Assembly: GCA_035640475.1 (NCBI GenBank)
Contig: DASQWC010000154.1
Span: 1 to 10,841 of the forward strand
Direction: 5' to 3'
DNA from: DASQWC01 sp035640475
GTDB lineage: Bacteria > Actinomycetota > JAICYB01
Length of the DNA stretch: 10,841 bases
Shown here: piece after piece, positions 1-6,732 of the stretch
How the letters are laid out: each line of letters opens with the position of its first letter
How positions within the stretch are numbered: the stretch's first letter is position 1
Translations under genes and position numbers: made by a program
Notes under the pieces: model-generated
Databases searched by the model: none
Told to the model about the DNA's origin: nothing
What the model saw: only the letters and a program-made list of their open reading frames with translations

Positions 1-2
1 CG

Positions 3-692
3 CCGCCCGACGGCCTCTTCGCCGGCGGACAGAACTGGGGCTTCCCGCCGCTGCATCCGCTCAAGAGCCGCACCGACGGCCACCGATACTTCTCCGATTG
101 CATCCGCACGATCGCCTCGCGCTCGAGCGTGATCCGCATCGACCACGTCATGGGGCTGCACCGCCTCTACTGGGTTCCCGACGGCCACGAAGCGACCGAC
201 GGCGCCTACGTGCGCTACCCCGCCGACGAGCTGTACGCCGTCCTCACGCTCGAGGCGCACCGCCACGGGACGACTATCGTCGGCGAGGACCTGGGCACGG
301 TTCCTCGCAGCGTCCGGAGGGCCATGCGCAAACATGGCCTTCTTCGTTCCTACGTCCTGCAGTTCGAAGGCGATCGCGCTCCGCGACGAGACGACGCGGC
401 GTACCTCAGCACCCACGACACGCCGACATTCGCCGCGTACTCGAAGGACCTCCGAGGCGCCGTCGCAGACCTCGCGGCCGGGGACGCCAGTCTGCTCGTC
501 GTCGCCCTCGAGGATCTGTGGGGCGAAGAGCAGCCGCAGAACGTCCCCGGCGCGACACAAGACGAGTACCCGAGCTTCCGGCGCCGCGCCGCGAAGACCC
601 TCGAGGAGTTCCGCGACGACGCGGCGATCAAGGACGTCCTCGCCATGGTGGACGAGCTCCGCGCCCGCAGAAAGGAAGTGGTCCCAGCGTGA
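3..692 (+). CDS. malQ: 4-alpha-glucanotransferase (amylomaltase, GH77), 3' part
   Basis: This is the C-terminal 229 residues of a GH77 4-alpha-glucanotransferase; the 5' end lies outside the window. The enzyme transfers alpha-1,4-glucan segments between maltodextrins in the cytoplasm, using a double-displacement mechanism. All three catalytic carboxylates of the family are visible: the nucleophile Asp in RIDHVMG (codon 141-143), the acid/base Glu in VGEDLGTVP (codon 285-287) and the transition-state Asp in STHDTPT (codon 417-419). The opening segment GGQNWGFPPLHP matches the conserved GxNWGxPP block of GH77. The stop codon overlaps the GTG start of the branching enzyme gene, so the two are very probably co-transcribed and translationally coupled. 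The family call is firm. Only the missing N-terminus, including any extra N-terminal domain, is unknown. The ending in a basic RARRKEVVPA tail looks like a natural C-terminus. Confidence 0.93.
   Translation, partial: PPDGLFAGGQNWGFPPLHPLKSRTDGHRYFSDCIRTIASRSSVIRIDHVMGLHRLYWVPDGHEATDGAYVRYPADELYAVLTLEAHRHGTTIVGEDLGTVPRSVRRAMRKHGLLRSYVLQFEGDRAPRRDDAAYLSTHDTPTFAAYSKDLRGAVADLAAGDASLLVVALEDLWGEEQPQNVPGATQDEYPSFRRRAAKTLEEFRDDAAIKDVLAMVDELRARRKEVVPA
671..678 (+). promoter_or_regulatory. Shine-Dalgarno sequence for glgB
   Basis: AAAGGAAG lies 10 bases before a GTG codon and inside the last codons of the upstream glucanotransferase gene. It decides the start of glgB at that GTG (689). Otherwise the glgB frame is open back to about position 98, where it would run through malQ in another frame. 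Confidence 0.7.
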
Positions 693-2599
693 AGCGAACG
701 CGCGACACGAGACGGCAGGCCGCGACGTCGCCGCTCACCGACGAAGACATCTATCTCTTCAACGAAGGCACGCATGCACGCATGTACTCGAAGCTCGGCG
801 CGCACCTGACTGATGAAGGCACACATCTCGCTGTGTGGGCCCCGGACGCCGAACGCGTCGCCGTCGTCGGCGACTTCAACGGATGGGACGGCGCGCAGCA
901 CCTGTTGAGGCCGAGGGGGACGTCCGGGATATGGGAGGGCACGCTGCCCGACGTATCGAAGGGCGCCCTGTACAAGTTCCGCATCGCCCCGCGGCACGCG
1001 GGCTACGACGTCGACAAGACCGATCCCTACGGCTTCTTCTTCGAGGTCGCGCCCAAAACGGCCGCCATTGTGTGGGACCTCGACTACGAGTGGAACGACT
1101 TCGAGTGGATGGCCGAGCGCAAAGGCCGGCATCAGTTGACGGCGCCGATGTCCGTCTACGAGCTGCACATCGGCTCGTGGCGGCACGTCGAGCACCGCAA
1201 GGAGTCGCTCTCGTACCGCGACCTCGCGCCGAAGCTCGCCGAGCACGTGAAGGAGCTCGGCTTCACCCACGTCGAGCTCTTGCCCGTGACCGAGCACCCC
1301 TTCTACGGATCGTGGGGCTACCAGACGACCGGATTCTTCGCGCCGACGTCCCGCTTCGGAACGCCGCAGGACTTCATGTATTTCGTCGACTATCTCCACC
1401 AGGAGGGCATCGGCGTGATCCTCGACTGGGTCCCCTCGCACTTCCCGACCGACGAGTGGTCGCTCGGAAAGTTCGACGGCACGGCTTTGTACGAGCACGC
1501 CGACCCGCGCAAGGGCATCCATCCGGACTGGGGGAGCTACATCTTCAACTACGGACGCAACGAGGTCCGCAGCTTCCTTCTGTCGAGCGCGATGTTCTGG
1601 CTCGATCGCTATCACATCGATGGTCTTCGCGTTGACGCGGTCGCGTCGATGCTCTATCTCGATTACTCGCGCAAGGAAGGGGAATGGATCCCCAATGAGC
1701 ATGGCGGGCGCGAAAACCTCGAAGCGATTGCATTCCTAAGACAACTCAACGAGACGGTCTACGAAGGCTATCCGGATGTCCAGACCACGGCCGAGGAGTC
1801 GACGGCGTGGCCGGGCGTATCGCGTCCGACGTACATCGGCGGCCTGGGCTTCGGCCTCAAGTGGGACATGGGTTGGATGCACGACACGCTCCAGTACTTC
1901 CAGCACGAACCGATCCACCGCCAGTACCACCACAACAACCTGACCTTCCGCATGCTCTACGCGTTCAACGAGAACTTCGTTCTGCCGCTGTCGCACGACG
2001 AGGTCGTCCACGGGAAAGGATCGCTCGCGGCGAAGATGCCGGGCGACGAGTGGCAGCGCCTCGCGAACCTGCGCGCGCTGTACGGATACATGTGGTCGCA
2101 GCCGGCCAAGAAGCTCCTCTTTATGGGCGGCGAGATCGCGCAGTGGCGCGAGTGGGACTACGCGAGCGAGCTCGACTGGCACCTGCTCGACCACGCAGGG
2201 CACGAGGGCGTCCGGCGGTGGATCGAGGACCTGAACCGCACGTACCGGGCCGAGCCTGCGCTGCACGAGCTCGACTGCGAGCCGGGGGGCTTCGAGTGGG
2301 TGGACGCCAACGACGCGTCCAACAGCGTCATTACCTTCCTGCGCCGCTCGCGCGCGGGCGGCGTCGTCCTCGTGGCGTGCAACTTCACGCCGGTGCCGCG
2401 GTGGACGTACCGCATCGGCGTCCCCGAAGGCGGACGGTGGGCCGAGATCCTCAACTCGGACGCCGAGATCTACGGCGGCTCCGGGCAAGGGAACATGGGC
2501 GGCGTCGACGCGCTGCCGATCCCGCTGCACGGACGTCCGCGTTCGCTGACCGTGACACTTCCGCCCCTCGGTGTCGTTTTCTTCAAGCATGAAGGTTGA
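689..2599 (+). CDS. glgB: 1,4-alpha-glucan branching enzyme (GH13)
   Basis: This enzyme cuts alpha-1,4 chains and re-attaches them through alpha-1,6 bonds during glycogen synthesis (cytoplasmic, 636 residues). A CBM48-type beta-sandwich comes first (about residues 25-110, with DFNGWDG at 62-68). The GH13 barrel follows, and then a C-terminal beta domain. The catalytic triad is complete: nucleophile D316 in GLRVDAVAS, acid/base E369 in TAEEST, and D437 in LSHDEVVHGK. The MPGDEWQ and ANLRALYGYMW blocks are diagnostic of GlgB. At 636 residues it is shorter than E. coli GlgB (728), and lacks the extra N-terminal N1 module. Such short forms are common. The GTG start is chosen because it has a good ribosome site and overlaps the malQ stop as GTGA. 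The upstream continuation of the frame is a GC-rich shadow with arginine-rich, non-family sequence. The gene's end overlaps glgP by 11 bases. Confidence 0.95.
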   Translation: MKRTRDTRRQAATSPLTDEDIYLFNEGTHARMYSKLGAHLTDEGTHLAVWAPDAERVAVVGDFNGWDGAQHLLRPRGTSGIWEGTLPDVSKGALYKFRIAPRHAGYDVDKTDPYGFFFEVAPKTAAIVWDLDYEWNDFEWMAERKGRHQLTAPMSVYELHIGSWRHVEHRKESLSYRDLAPKLAEHVKELGFTHVELLPVTEHPFYGSWGYQTTGFFAPTSRFGTPQDFMYFVDYLHQEGIGVILDWVPSHFPTDEWSLGKFDGTALYEHADPRKGIHPDWGSYIFNYGRNEVRSFLLSSAMFWLDRYHIDGLRVDAVASMLYLDYSRKEGEWIPNEHGGRENLEAIAFLRQLNETVYEGYPDVQTTAEESTAWPGVSRPTYIGGLGFGLKWDMGWMHDTLQYFQHEPIHRQYHHNNLTFRMLYAFNENFVLPLSHDEVVHGKGSLAAKMPGDEWQRLANLRALYGYMWSQPAKKLLFMGGEIAQWREWDYASELDWHLLDHAGHEGVRRWIEDLNRTYRAEPALHELDCEPGGFEWVDANDASNSVITFLRRSRAGGVVLVACNFTPVPRWTYRIGVPEGGRWAEILNSDAEIYGGSGQGNMGGVDALPIPLHGRPRSLTVTLPPLGVVFFKHEG

Positions 2600-4547
2600 C
2601 GGCAGCGCGGATCTCCAAAGAGCGGTGGTCGAGCTGGCTGCGCGACTGCCCGAGCCGCTCGAGGCGCTGGGCAACCTCGCCTACAACTACTGGTGGTCGT
2701 GGACGCCGGGTGGGCCCGAACTGTGGGCGTCGATCGACGAGCGCGGCTGGGAGCTCGCCGGGCACAACCCGATCCGACTGCTCCACGACGCGTCGCTGCG
2801 AACGCTTCAGCGAGCGGCGGACGACGAAGGCTTCCTCAAGTCGATGCGCGAGCTGGGCGAGGGCCTTCGCGCCGAGCTCGACGCGCCGGTAGCCGACATC
2901 CCGTCCGCCGCGTTCTTCTGCATGGAGTACGGCGTGCACCGGTCGCTGCCGATCTTCTCTGGGGGCCTGGGGGTCCTCGCGGGGGACCTCGTGAAAGAGG
3001 CATCGGATCGGCGCGCTCCGCTCACGGGCGTCGGTCTTCTCTATCGCCAGGGCTACTTCCATCAGCGTCTCGACACGTCGGGACGCCAGCACGAGTACTG
3101 GATGAAGGTTTTCCCGGAGCGCCTCCCCGCCGTCCTCGTCACGGGGGACGACGGCCAACCGCTCTGTGTCGAGACGACCATCCGCGGACGCACCGTGCGC
3201 ACGCAGATCTGGCGCGTGGACGTCGGACGAACGCGCCTCTATCTTCTCGACACCGAGCACCCGGACAACCACCCCGTCGACCGCTGGATCACCTCGCGCC
3301 TGTATGTGACCGACGGGACCCTCCGGCTCGCGCAGTATGCGCTCCTCGGCATCGCCGGTGTGCGGGCTCTGAGAGCGATGAGCATCGAGCCGGAGGTCGT
3401 CCATCTGAACGAGGGCCACGCCGTCTTCGCGGCGACCGAGCTTGGGGATACACGCGTCGTCTTCACCACGCACACGCCGGTCGCGGCCGGGAACGAGTCG
3501 TTCGACATCGCCGACGTGCGCGAGGTCGCCGACGTCCAGGCGACCGACGGCGACCGCTTCGGCCTCACCGAGTACGGTCTCTACAACTCGAGCTTCCGCA
3601 ACGCGGTGAGCAGGCTGCACGGACAGGTCGCGACGGACATGTGGCGCCACATCGACCTCCCGATCTCTTACGTGACCAACGGCGTCCACATCGGCACGTG
3701 GATGGCGCCGGCCATGCGCGACCTGCTCGACCGCTACCTGGGCCCGGACTGGTATCGGCGCGCGGACCAACCAGAGACATGGCAACCCATCGACGACATC
3801 CCCGATGCCGAGCTGTGGGACGTACGCAACAGGATGCGTAAAGAGCTCGTCGGTTTCGCGACCGAGCGCGCCGTCAACGACCGCCTCGGCCGCGGCGAGC
3901 CGCTCGACTACGTCGAGGACGCAGAGCATGCGTTCGACCCGAACGTGCTCACGCTCGGCTTCGCGCGGCGCGCCGCCGCATACAAACGCCTTTTTCTGCT
4001 TACGCACGATCCGCAGCGAGCGCTTGCGCTGCTCGAGCACGTCCAGCTCTTCCTGGCCGGCAAGGCGCATCCGGCCGACGAGGAGGCCAAGGACATCGTC
4101 CGCCGCCTCTTCGAGGTAAAACAGCAGGCACCCCGTGTCGCTTACTTAGAGAACTACGGCCTGCACATCGCGTCACAGCTCGTCGCCGGTTGCGATGTTT
4201 GGCTGAACCTGCCGCGTCCGCCGCTCGAGGCCAGCGGCACGAGCGGCATGAAGGCCGCCTTGAACGGCGGCCTGAACCTGAGCGTGTTGGATGGCTGGTG
4301 GGCCGAGGGCTTCGACGGCTCCAACGGCTGGGGGATCGACAGCGACGGTTACGACGACGCGGACGCCAAAGCTCTCTACGACATAGTCGAGCGCGAGGTC
4401 GTCCCGCTCTTCTACGACCGCGACGAGGAAGGCATCCCGCGCGGCTGGATCGCGATGGTCAAGACGTCCCTGAAGACGATCGGCCCCCGCTTCAACTCCA
4501 AGCGCATGTTCTCCGAGTACGCGAGCTCCGCCTACCGGAAGAATTGA
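2589..4547 (+). CDS. glgP: Alpha-glucan (glycogen) phosphorylase, GT35, compact form
   Basis: This enzyme removes terminal glucose units from glycogen or maltodextrin with inorganic phosphate, giving glucose-1-phosphate, and it needs pyridoxal phosphate. The 652-residue protein begins with a DUF3417-type segment (about residues 14-110; LPEPLEALGNLAYNYWWSW). The GT35 fold follows, with the FSGGLGVLAGD, HLNEGHAVF, FTTHTPVAAGNE and TNGVHIGTW motifs. The PLP-binding lysine is K555 in EASGTSGMKAALNGG. AAAYKRL corresponds to the phosphate-site region. Many relatives with this N-terminus are about 850 residues. From memory of those, this protein ends soon after the conserved PLFYDRD / TLGP-like region and is short between the NEGHA and THTP motifs. 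I prefer ATG 2589, which overlaps glgB by 11 bases. GTG 2571 would add six residues. Neither has a clear ribosome site, so translation is probably coupled to glgB. Confidence 0.92.
   Translation: MKVDGSADLQRAVVELAARLPEPLEALGNLAYNYWWSWTPGGPELWASIDERGWELAGHNPIRLLHDASLRTLQRAADDEGFLKSMRELGEGLRAELDAPVADIPSAAFFCMEYGVHRSLPIFSGGLGVLAGDLVKEASDRRAPLTGVGLLYRQGYFHQRLDTSGRQHEYWMKVFPERLPAVLVTGDDGQPLCVETTIRGRTVRTQIWRVDVGRTRLYLLDTEHPDNHPVDRWITSRLYVTDGTLRLAQYALLGIAGVRALRAMSIEPEVVHLNEGHAVFAATELGDTRVVFTTHTPVAAGNESFDIADVREVADVQATDGDRFGLTEYGLYNSSFRNAVSRLHGQVATDMWRHIDLPISYVTNGVHIGTWMAPAMRDLLDRYLGPDWYRRADQPETWQPIDDIPDAELWDVRNRMRKELVGFATERAVNDRLGRGEPLDYVEDAEHAFDPNVLTLGFARRAAAYKRLFLLTHDPQRALALLEHVQLFLAGKAHPADEEAKDIVRRLFEVKQQAPRVAYLENYGLHIASQLVAGCDVWLNLPRPPLEASGTSGMKAALNGGLNLSVLDGWWAEGFDGSNGWGIDSDGYDDADAKALYDIVEREVVPLFYDRDEEGIPRGWIAMVKTSLKTIGPRFNSKRMFSEYASSAYRKN
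4537..4541 (+). promoter_or_regulatory. Shine-Dalgarno sequence for glgX
   Basis: GGAAG lies within the last codons of glgP, 8 bases before GTG 4550. It is too close (2 bases) to the in-frame TTG at 4544, which overlaps the glgP stop as TTGA. It therefore favours the GTG as start, which also gives the family-typical N-terminus VRVWPGKPYPLG. Confidence 0.55.
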
Positions 4548-4549
4548 TC

Positions 4550-6655
4550 GTGCGCGTCTGGCCGGGAAAGCCCTATCCGCTCGGTGCCACGTGGGACGGC
4601 GAGGGCGTCAACTTCTCGATCTTCTCGGAGTCCGCGGAGTCGATCGAGCTCTGCCTCTTCAACTCGGCTGATGACCCGACCGAGGCGCAGCGCATCACGA
4701 TGCGCGACCGCACGGATCTCATCTGGCACGCATATCTTCCGGACGTCCGGCCCAGACAGGCCTACGGCTATCGCGTCTACGGCCCTTACGAACCGCACAA
4801 CGGCCACCGCTTCAACCACAACAAGCTCCTGATCGACCCGTATGCGAAGGCCGTCACGGGAACCGTGCAGTGGTCGGACGCGATCTTCGGATACAAGGTG
4901 GGCGAGGACGACCTCTCCTTCGACGAGCGCGACTCGGCCCCCGGGATGCCGCGGTGCGTCGTCATCGATCCCTCCTTTACGTGGGGGGAGGACCGGGCGC
5001 CGGCCACGCCGTGGAACCGCACGATCATCTACGAGCTCCACGTGAAGGGGTTAACGGAGCTGCACCCGGGCGTGCCCGAGGACCTGCGCGGCACGTACCT
5101 CGGTCTCGCCTCCGACGCGGTCATCGACCATCTGCTCGGGCTGGGGATCACGGCCGTCGAGCTCATGCCCGTTCATCAGTTCATCGACGACCGCCACCTC
5201 GTCGAGCGAGGGCTATCCAACTACTGGGGCTACAACTCGATCGGTTACTTCGCGCCGGACATGCGCTACGCGACGTCCAGGCGCGGGGGGCAGGTCGACG
5301 AGTTCAAGTCGATGGTCAAGACGCTCCACCGCGCCGGGCTCGAGGTAATCCTCGACGTCGTCTACAACCACACCGGCGAGGGTGGAGAGATGGGTCCGAC
5401 ACTGTCGTTCCGCGGCATCGACAACGTCGCGTACTACCGACTGCAGCCCGACGACCGCCGCCGCTACATGGACTTCACCGGGACGGGCAACAGCCTGAAC
5501 ATGCTCGACCCGCGCACGATGCAGCTGATCATGGACAGCCTCCGCTACTGGGTCCTCGAGATGCACGTGGACGGCTTCCGCTTCGACCTTGCGCCGGTTC
5601 TGGCGCGCGAGCTGTACGAGGTGAACAGGCTGGCGACGTTCTTCGACATCATCCAGCAGGACCCGGTCCTGTCACAGGTGAAGCTCATCGCCGAGCCGTG
5701 GGACGTCGGGCCGGGTGGCTACCAGATCGGGAACTTCCCGATCGGGTGGGCGGAGTGGAACGGGAAGTATCGCGATTGTCTGCGCCGCTTCTGGCGCGGG
5801 GAGCCAGGGCAGGTGCCCGAGCTCGCGTCGAGGCTGTCCGGGTCGAGCGATCTGTATGCATCGTCGGGACGACGCACCTACGCGAGCATCAACTTCGTCA
5901 CGTGTCACGACGGTTTCACGCTGCACGATCTCGTTTCCTACGAGCACAAGCACAATGAAGCGAACGGCGAAGAGAACAAGGACGGCGCGGACGAGAACTA
6001 CAGCCGCAACTGGGGGGCCGAGGGAAAGACGGACTCGGTCCGCATCAAGCGGATGCGGCAGAGGATGAAGCGGAACTTCCTGGCGACGCTGATCTTCTCG
6101 CAGGGCGTGCCGATGCTCCTGGCGGGAGACGAGATGGGACGCACCCAGCGCGGGAACAACAACGCGTACTGCCAGGACAACGGGATCTCGTGGGTGCGGT
6201 GGGACCTTCGCTCGGAGGACCGCGAGCTTCTTGCCTTCACGCGCCGGCTGATCGAGCTGTTCAAGGAAAACCCTGTGCTGCGGCGCCGGAGCTTCTTCAC
6301 AGGCCGCGAGATCCCTGGGGAGATGGCGAAGGACCTGACATGGGTGCGTCCGGACGGCACGGAGATGACGGAGGAGGACTGGGGGGCCGAGGACAACCAC
6401 GTCCTGGGGATGCTGGTGCACGGGGAAGCGACGGACGAGGTGGACGAGCGCGGACGGCCCATAGCGGGCCAGACGCTGTTGCTTCTGCTGAACGCGGGAA
6501 CGCGCTCACGCCACTTCCTGCTGCCGAAAGCGGAAGGGTTAGGCCTGTGGAGGATCCTGGTAGACACAGCGCACCCGGACGGGCACCCGGTCCGCCACGA
6601 CGGAGTGAACCTGTCGCCGCACTCGCTCATGCTGCTGCGGCACGGTGAAGATTAG
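4550..6655 (+). CDS. glgX: Glycogen debranching enzyme GlgX (GH13, isoamylase-type)
   Basis: This enzyme hydrolyses alpha-1,6 branches, preferentially the short stubs left by phosphorylase, and so completes glycogen breakdown with GlgP (cytoplasmic, 701 residues). The start R-V-W-P-G-K-P-Y-P-L-G and the following GVNFSIFSE mark the N-terminal CBM48 of GlgX/isoamylase proteins (about residues 5-130). The barrel covers about residues 155-560. Catalytic residues are D346 (DGFRFDLA), E382 (AEPWDVGPGGY) and D454 (TCHDGFTLHD). GlgX signatures LSNYWGYNSIGYFAP, ILDVVYNHTGEG, AGDEMGRTQRGNNNAYCQD and EDNHVLGMLVHG are all present, and the length is normal. It starts 2 bases after the glgP stop and is the last gene of the operon, because a convergent gene follows. 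TreX-type trehalose-operon debranching enzymes are close relatives, so the symbol rests partly on the glg context. Confidence 0.95.
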   Translation: MRVWPGKPYPLGATWDGEGVNFSIFSESAESIELCLFNSADDPTEAQRITMRDRTDLIWHAYLPDVRPRQAYGYRVYGPYEPHNGHRFNHNKLLIDPYAKAVTGTVQWSDAIFGYKVGEDDLSFDERDSAPGMPRCVVIDPSFTWGEDRAPATPWNRTIIYELHVKGLTELHPGVPEDLRGTYLGLASDAVIDHLLGLGITAVELMPVHQFIDDRHLVERGLSNYWGYNSIGYFAPDMRYATSRRGGQVDEFKSMVKTLHRAGLEVILDVVYNHTGEGGEMGPTLSFRGIDNVAYYRLQPDDRRRYMDFTGTGNSLNMLDPRTMQLIMDSLRYWVLEMHVDGFRFDLAPVLARELYEVNRLATFFDIIQQDPVLSQVKLIAEPWDVGPGGYQIGNFPIGWAEWNGKYRDCLRRFWRGEPGQVPELASRLSGSSDLYASSGRRTYASINFVTCHDGFTLHDLVSYEHKHNEANGEENKDGADENYSRNWGAEGKTDSVRIKRMRQRMKRNFLATLIFSQGVPMLLAGDEMGRTQRGNNNAYCQDNGISWVRWDLRSEDRELLAFTRRLIELFKENPVLRRRSFFTGREIPGEMAKDLTWVRPDGTEMTEEDWGAEDNHVLGMLVHGEATDEVDERGRPIAGQTLLLLLNAGTRSRHFLLPKAEGLGLWRILVDTAHPDGHPVRHDGVNLSPHSLMLLRHGED

Positions 6656-6732
6656 AACGCCGGGGTCGACCAGCTCGGGCGAGCCGACGATCGGGCGTCT
6701 CTGGGCCAACTGGTCCTACTTGGCGACACGCG
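6656..6732. other. Convergent intergenic gap with weak stem-loops
   Basis: This gap separates the glgX stop from the GH15 stop on the other strand. It holds two small stem-loops. One is GCTC/GAGC at 6673-6684 with a 4-base loop. The other is GGGCC-AACT-GGTCC at 6703-6716, which includes one G-T pair. Neither is followed by a T-run on either strand, so a shared bidirectional terminator is possible but not demonstrated. I see no gene here. Confidence 0.3.

Noticed and set aside
98..688. N-terminal extension of the branching enzyme frame
   Set aside because: It overlaps malQ in another frame, is arginine/proline-rich without family similarity, and GTG 689 has a proper ribosome site and gives a normal GlgB N-terminus.
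350..1702. 450-residue antisense open frame over malQ/glgB
   Set aside because: It is a mirror of G/C third-position bias in the coding strand; the translation has no recognisable domain and lies opposite two firmly identified genes.
2583..4070. 495-residue antisense open frame over glgP
   Set aside because: Same cause: low-complexity V/R/E/D-rich translation opposite a conserved phosphorylase, with no separate evidence of coding.
4544..4549. TTG start for glgX overlapping the glgP stop
   Set aside because: Coupling by TTGA is attractive, but the ribosome site would be only 2 bases away; GTG 4550 has good spacing and matches the family N-terminus.
6703..6716. Bidirectional Rho-independent terminator between glgX and GH15
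   Set aside because: The stem is 5 pairs with one G-T and there is no T-run on either side, so I report it only as a weak stem-loop in the gap.
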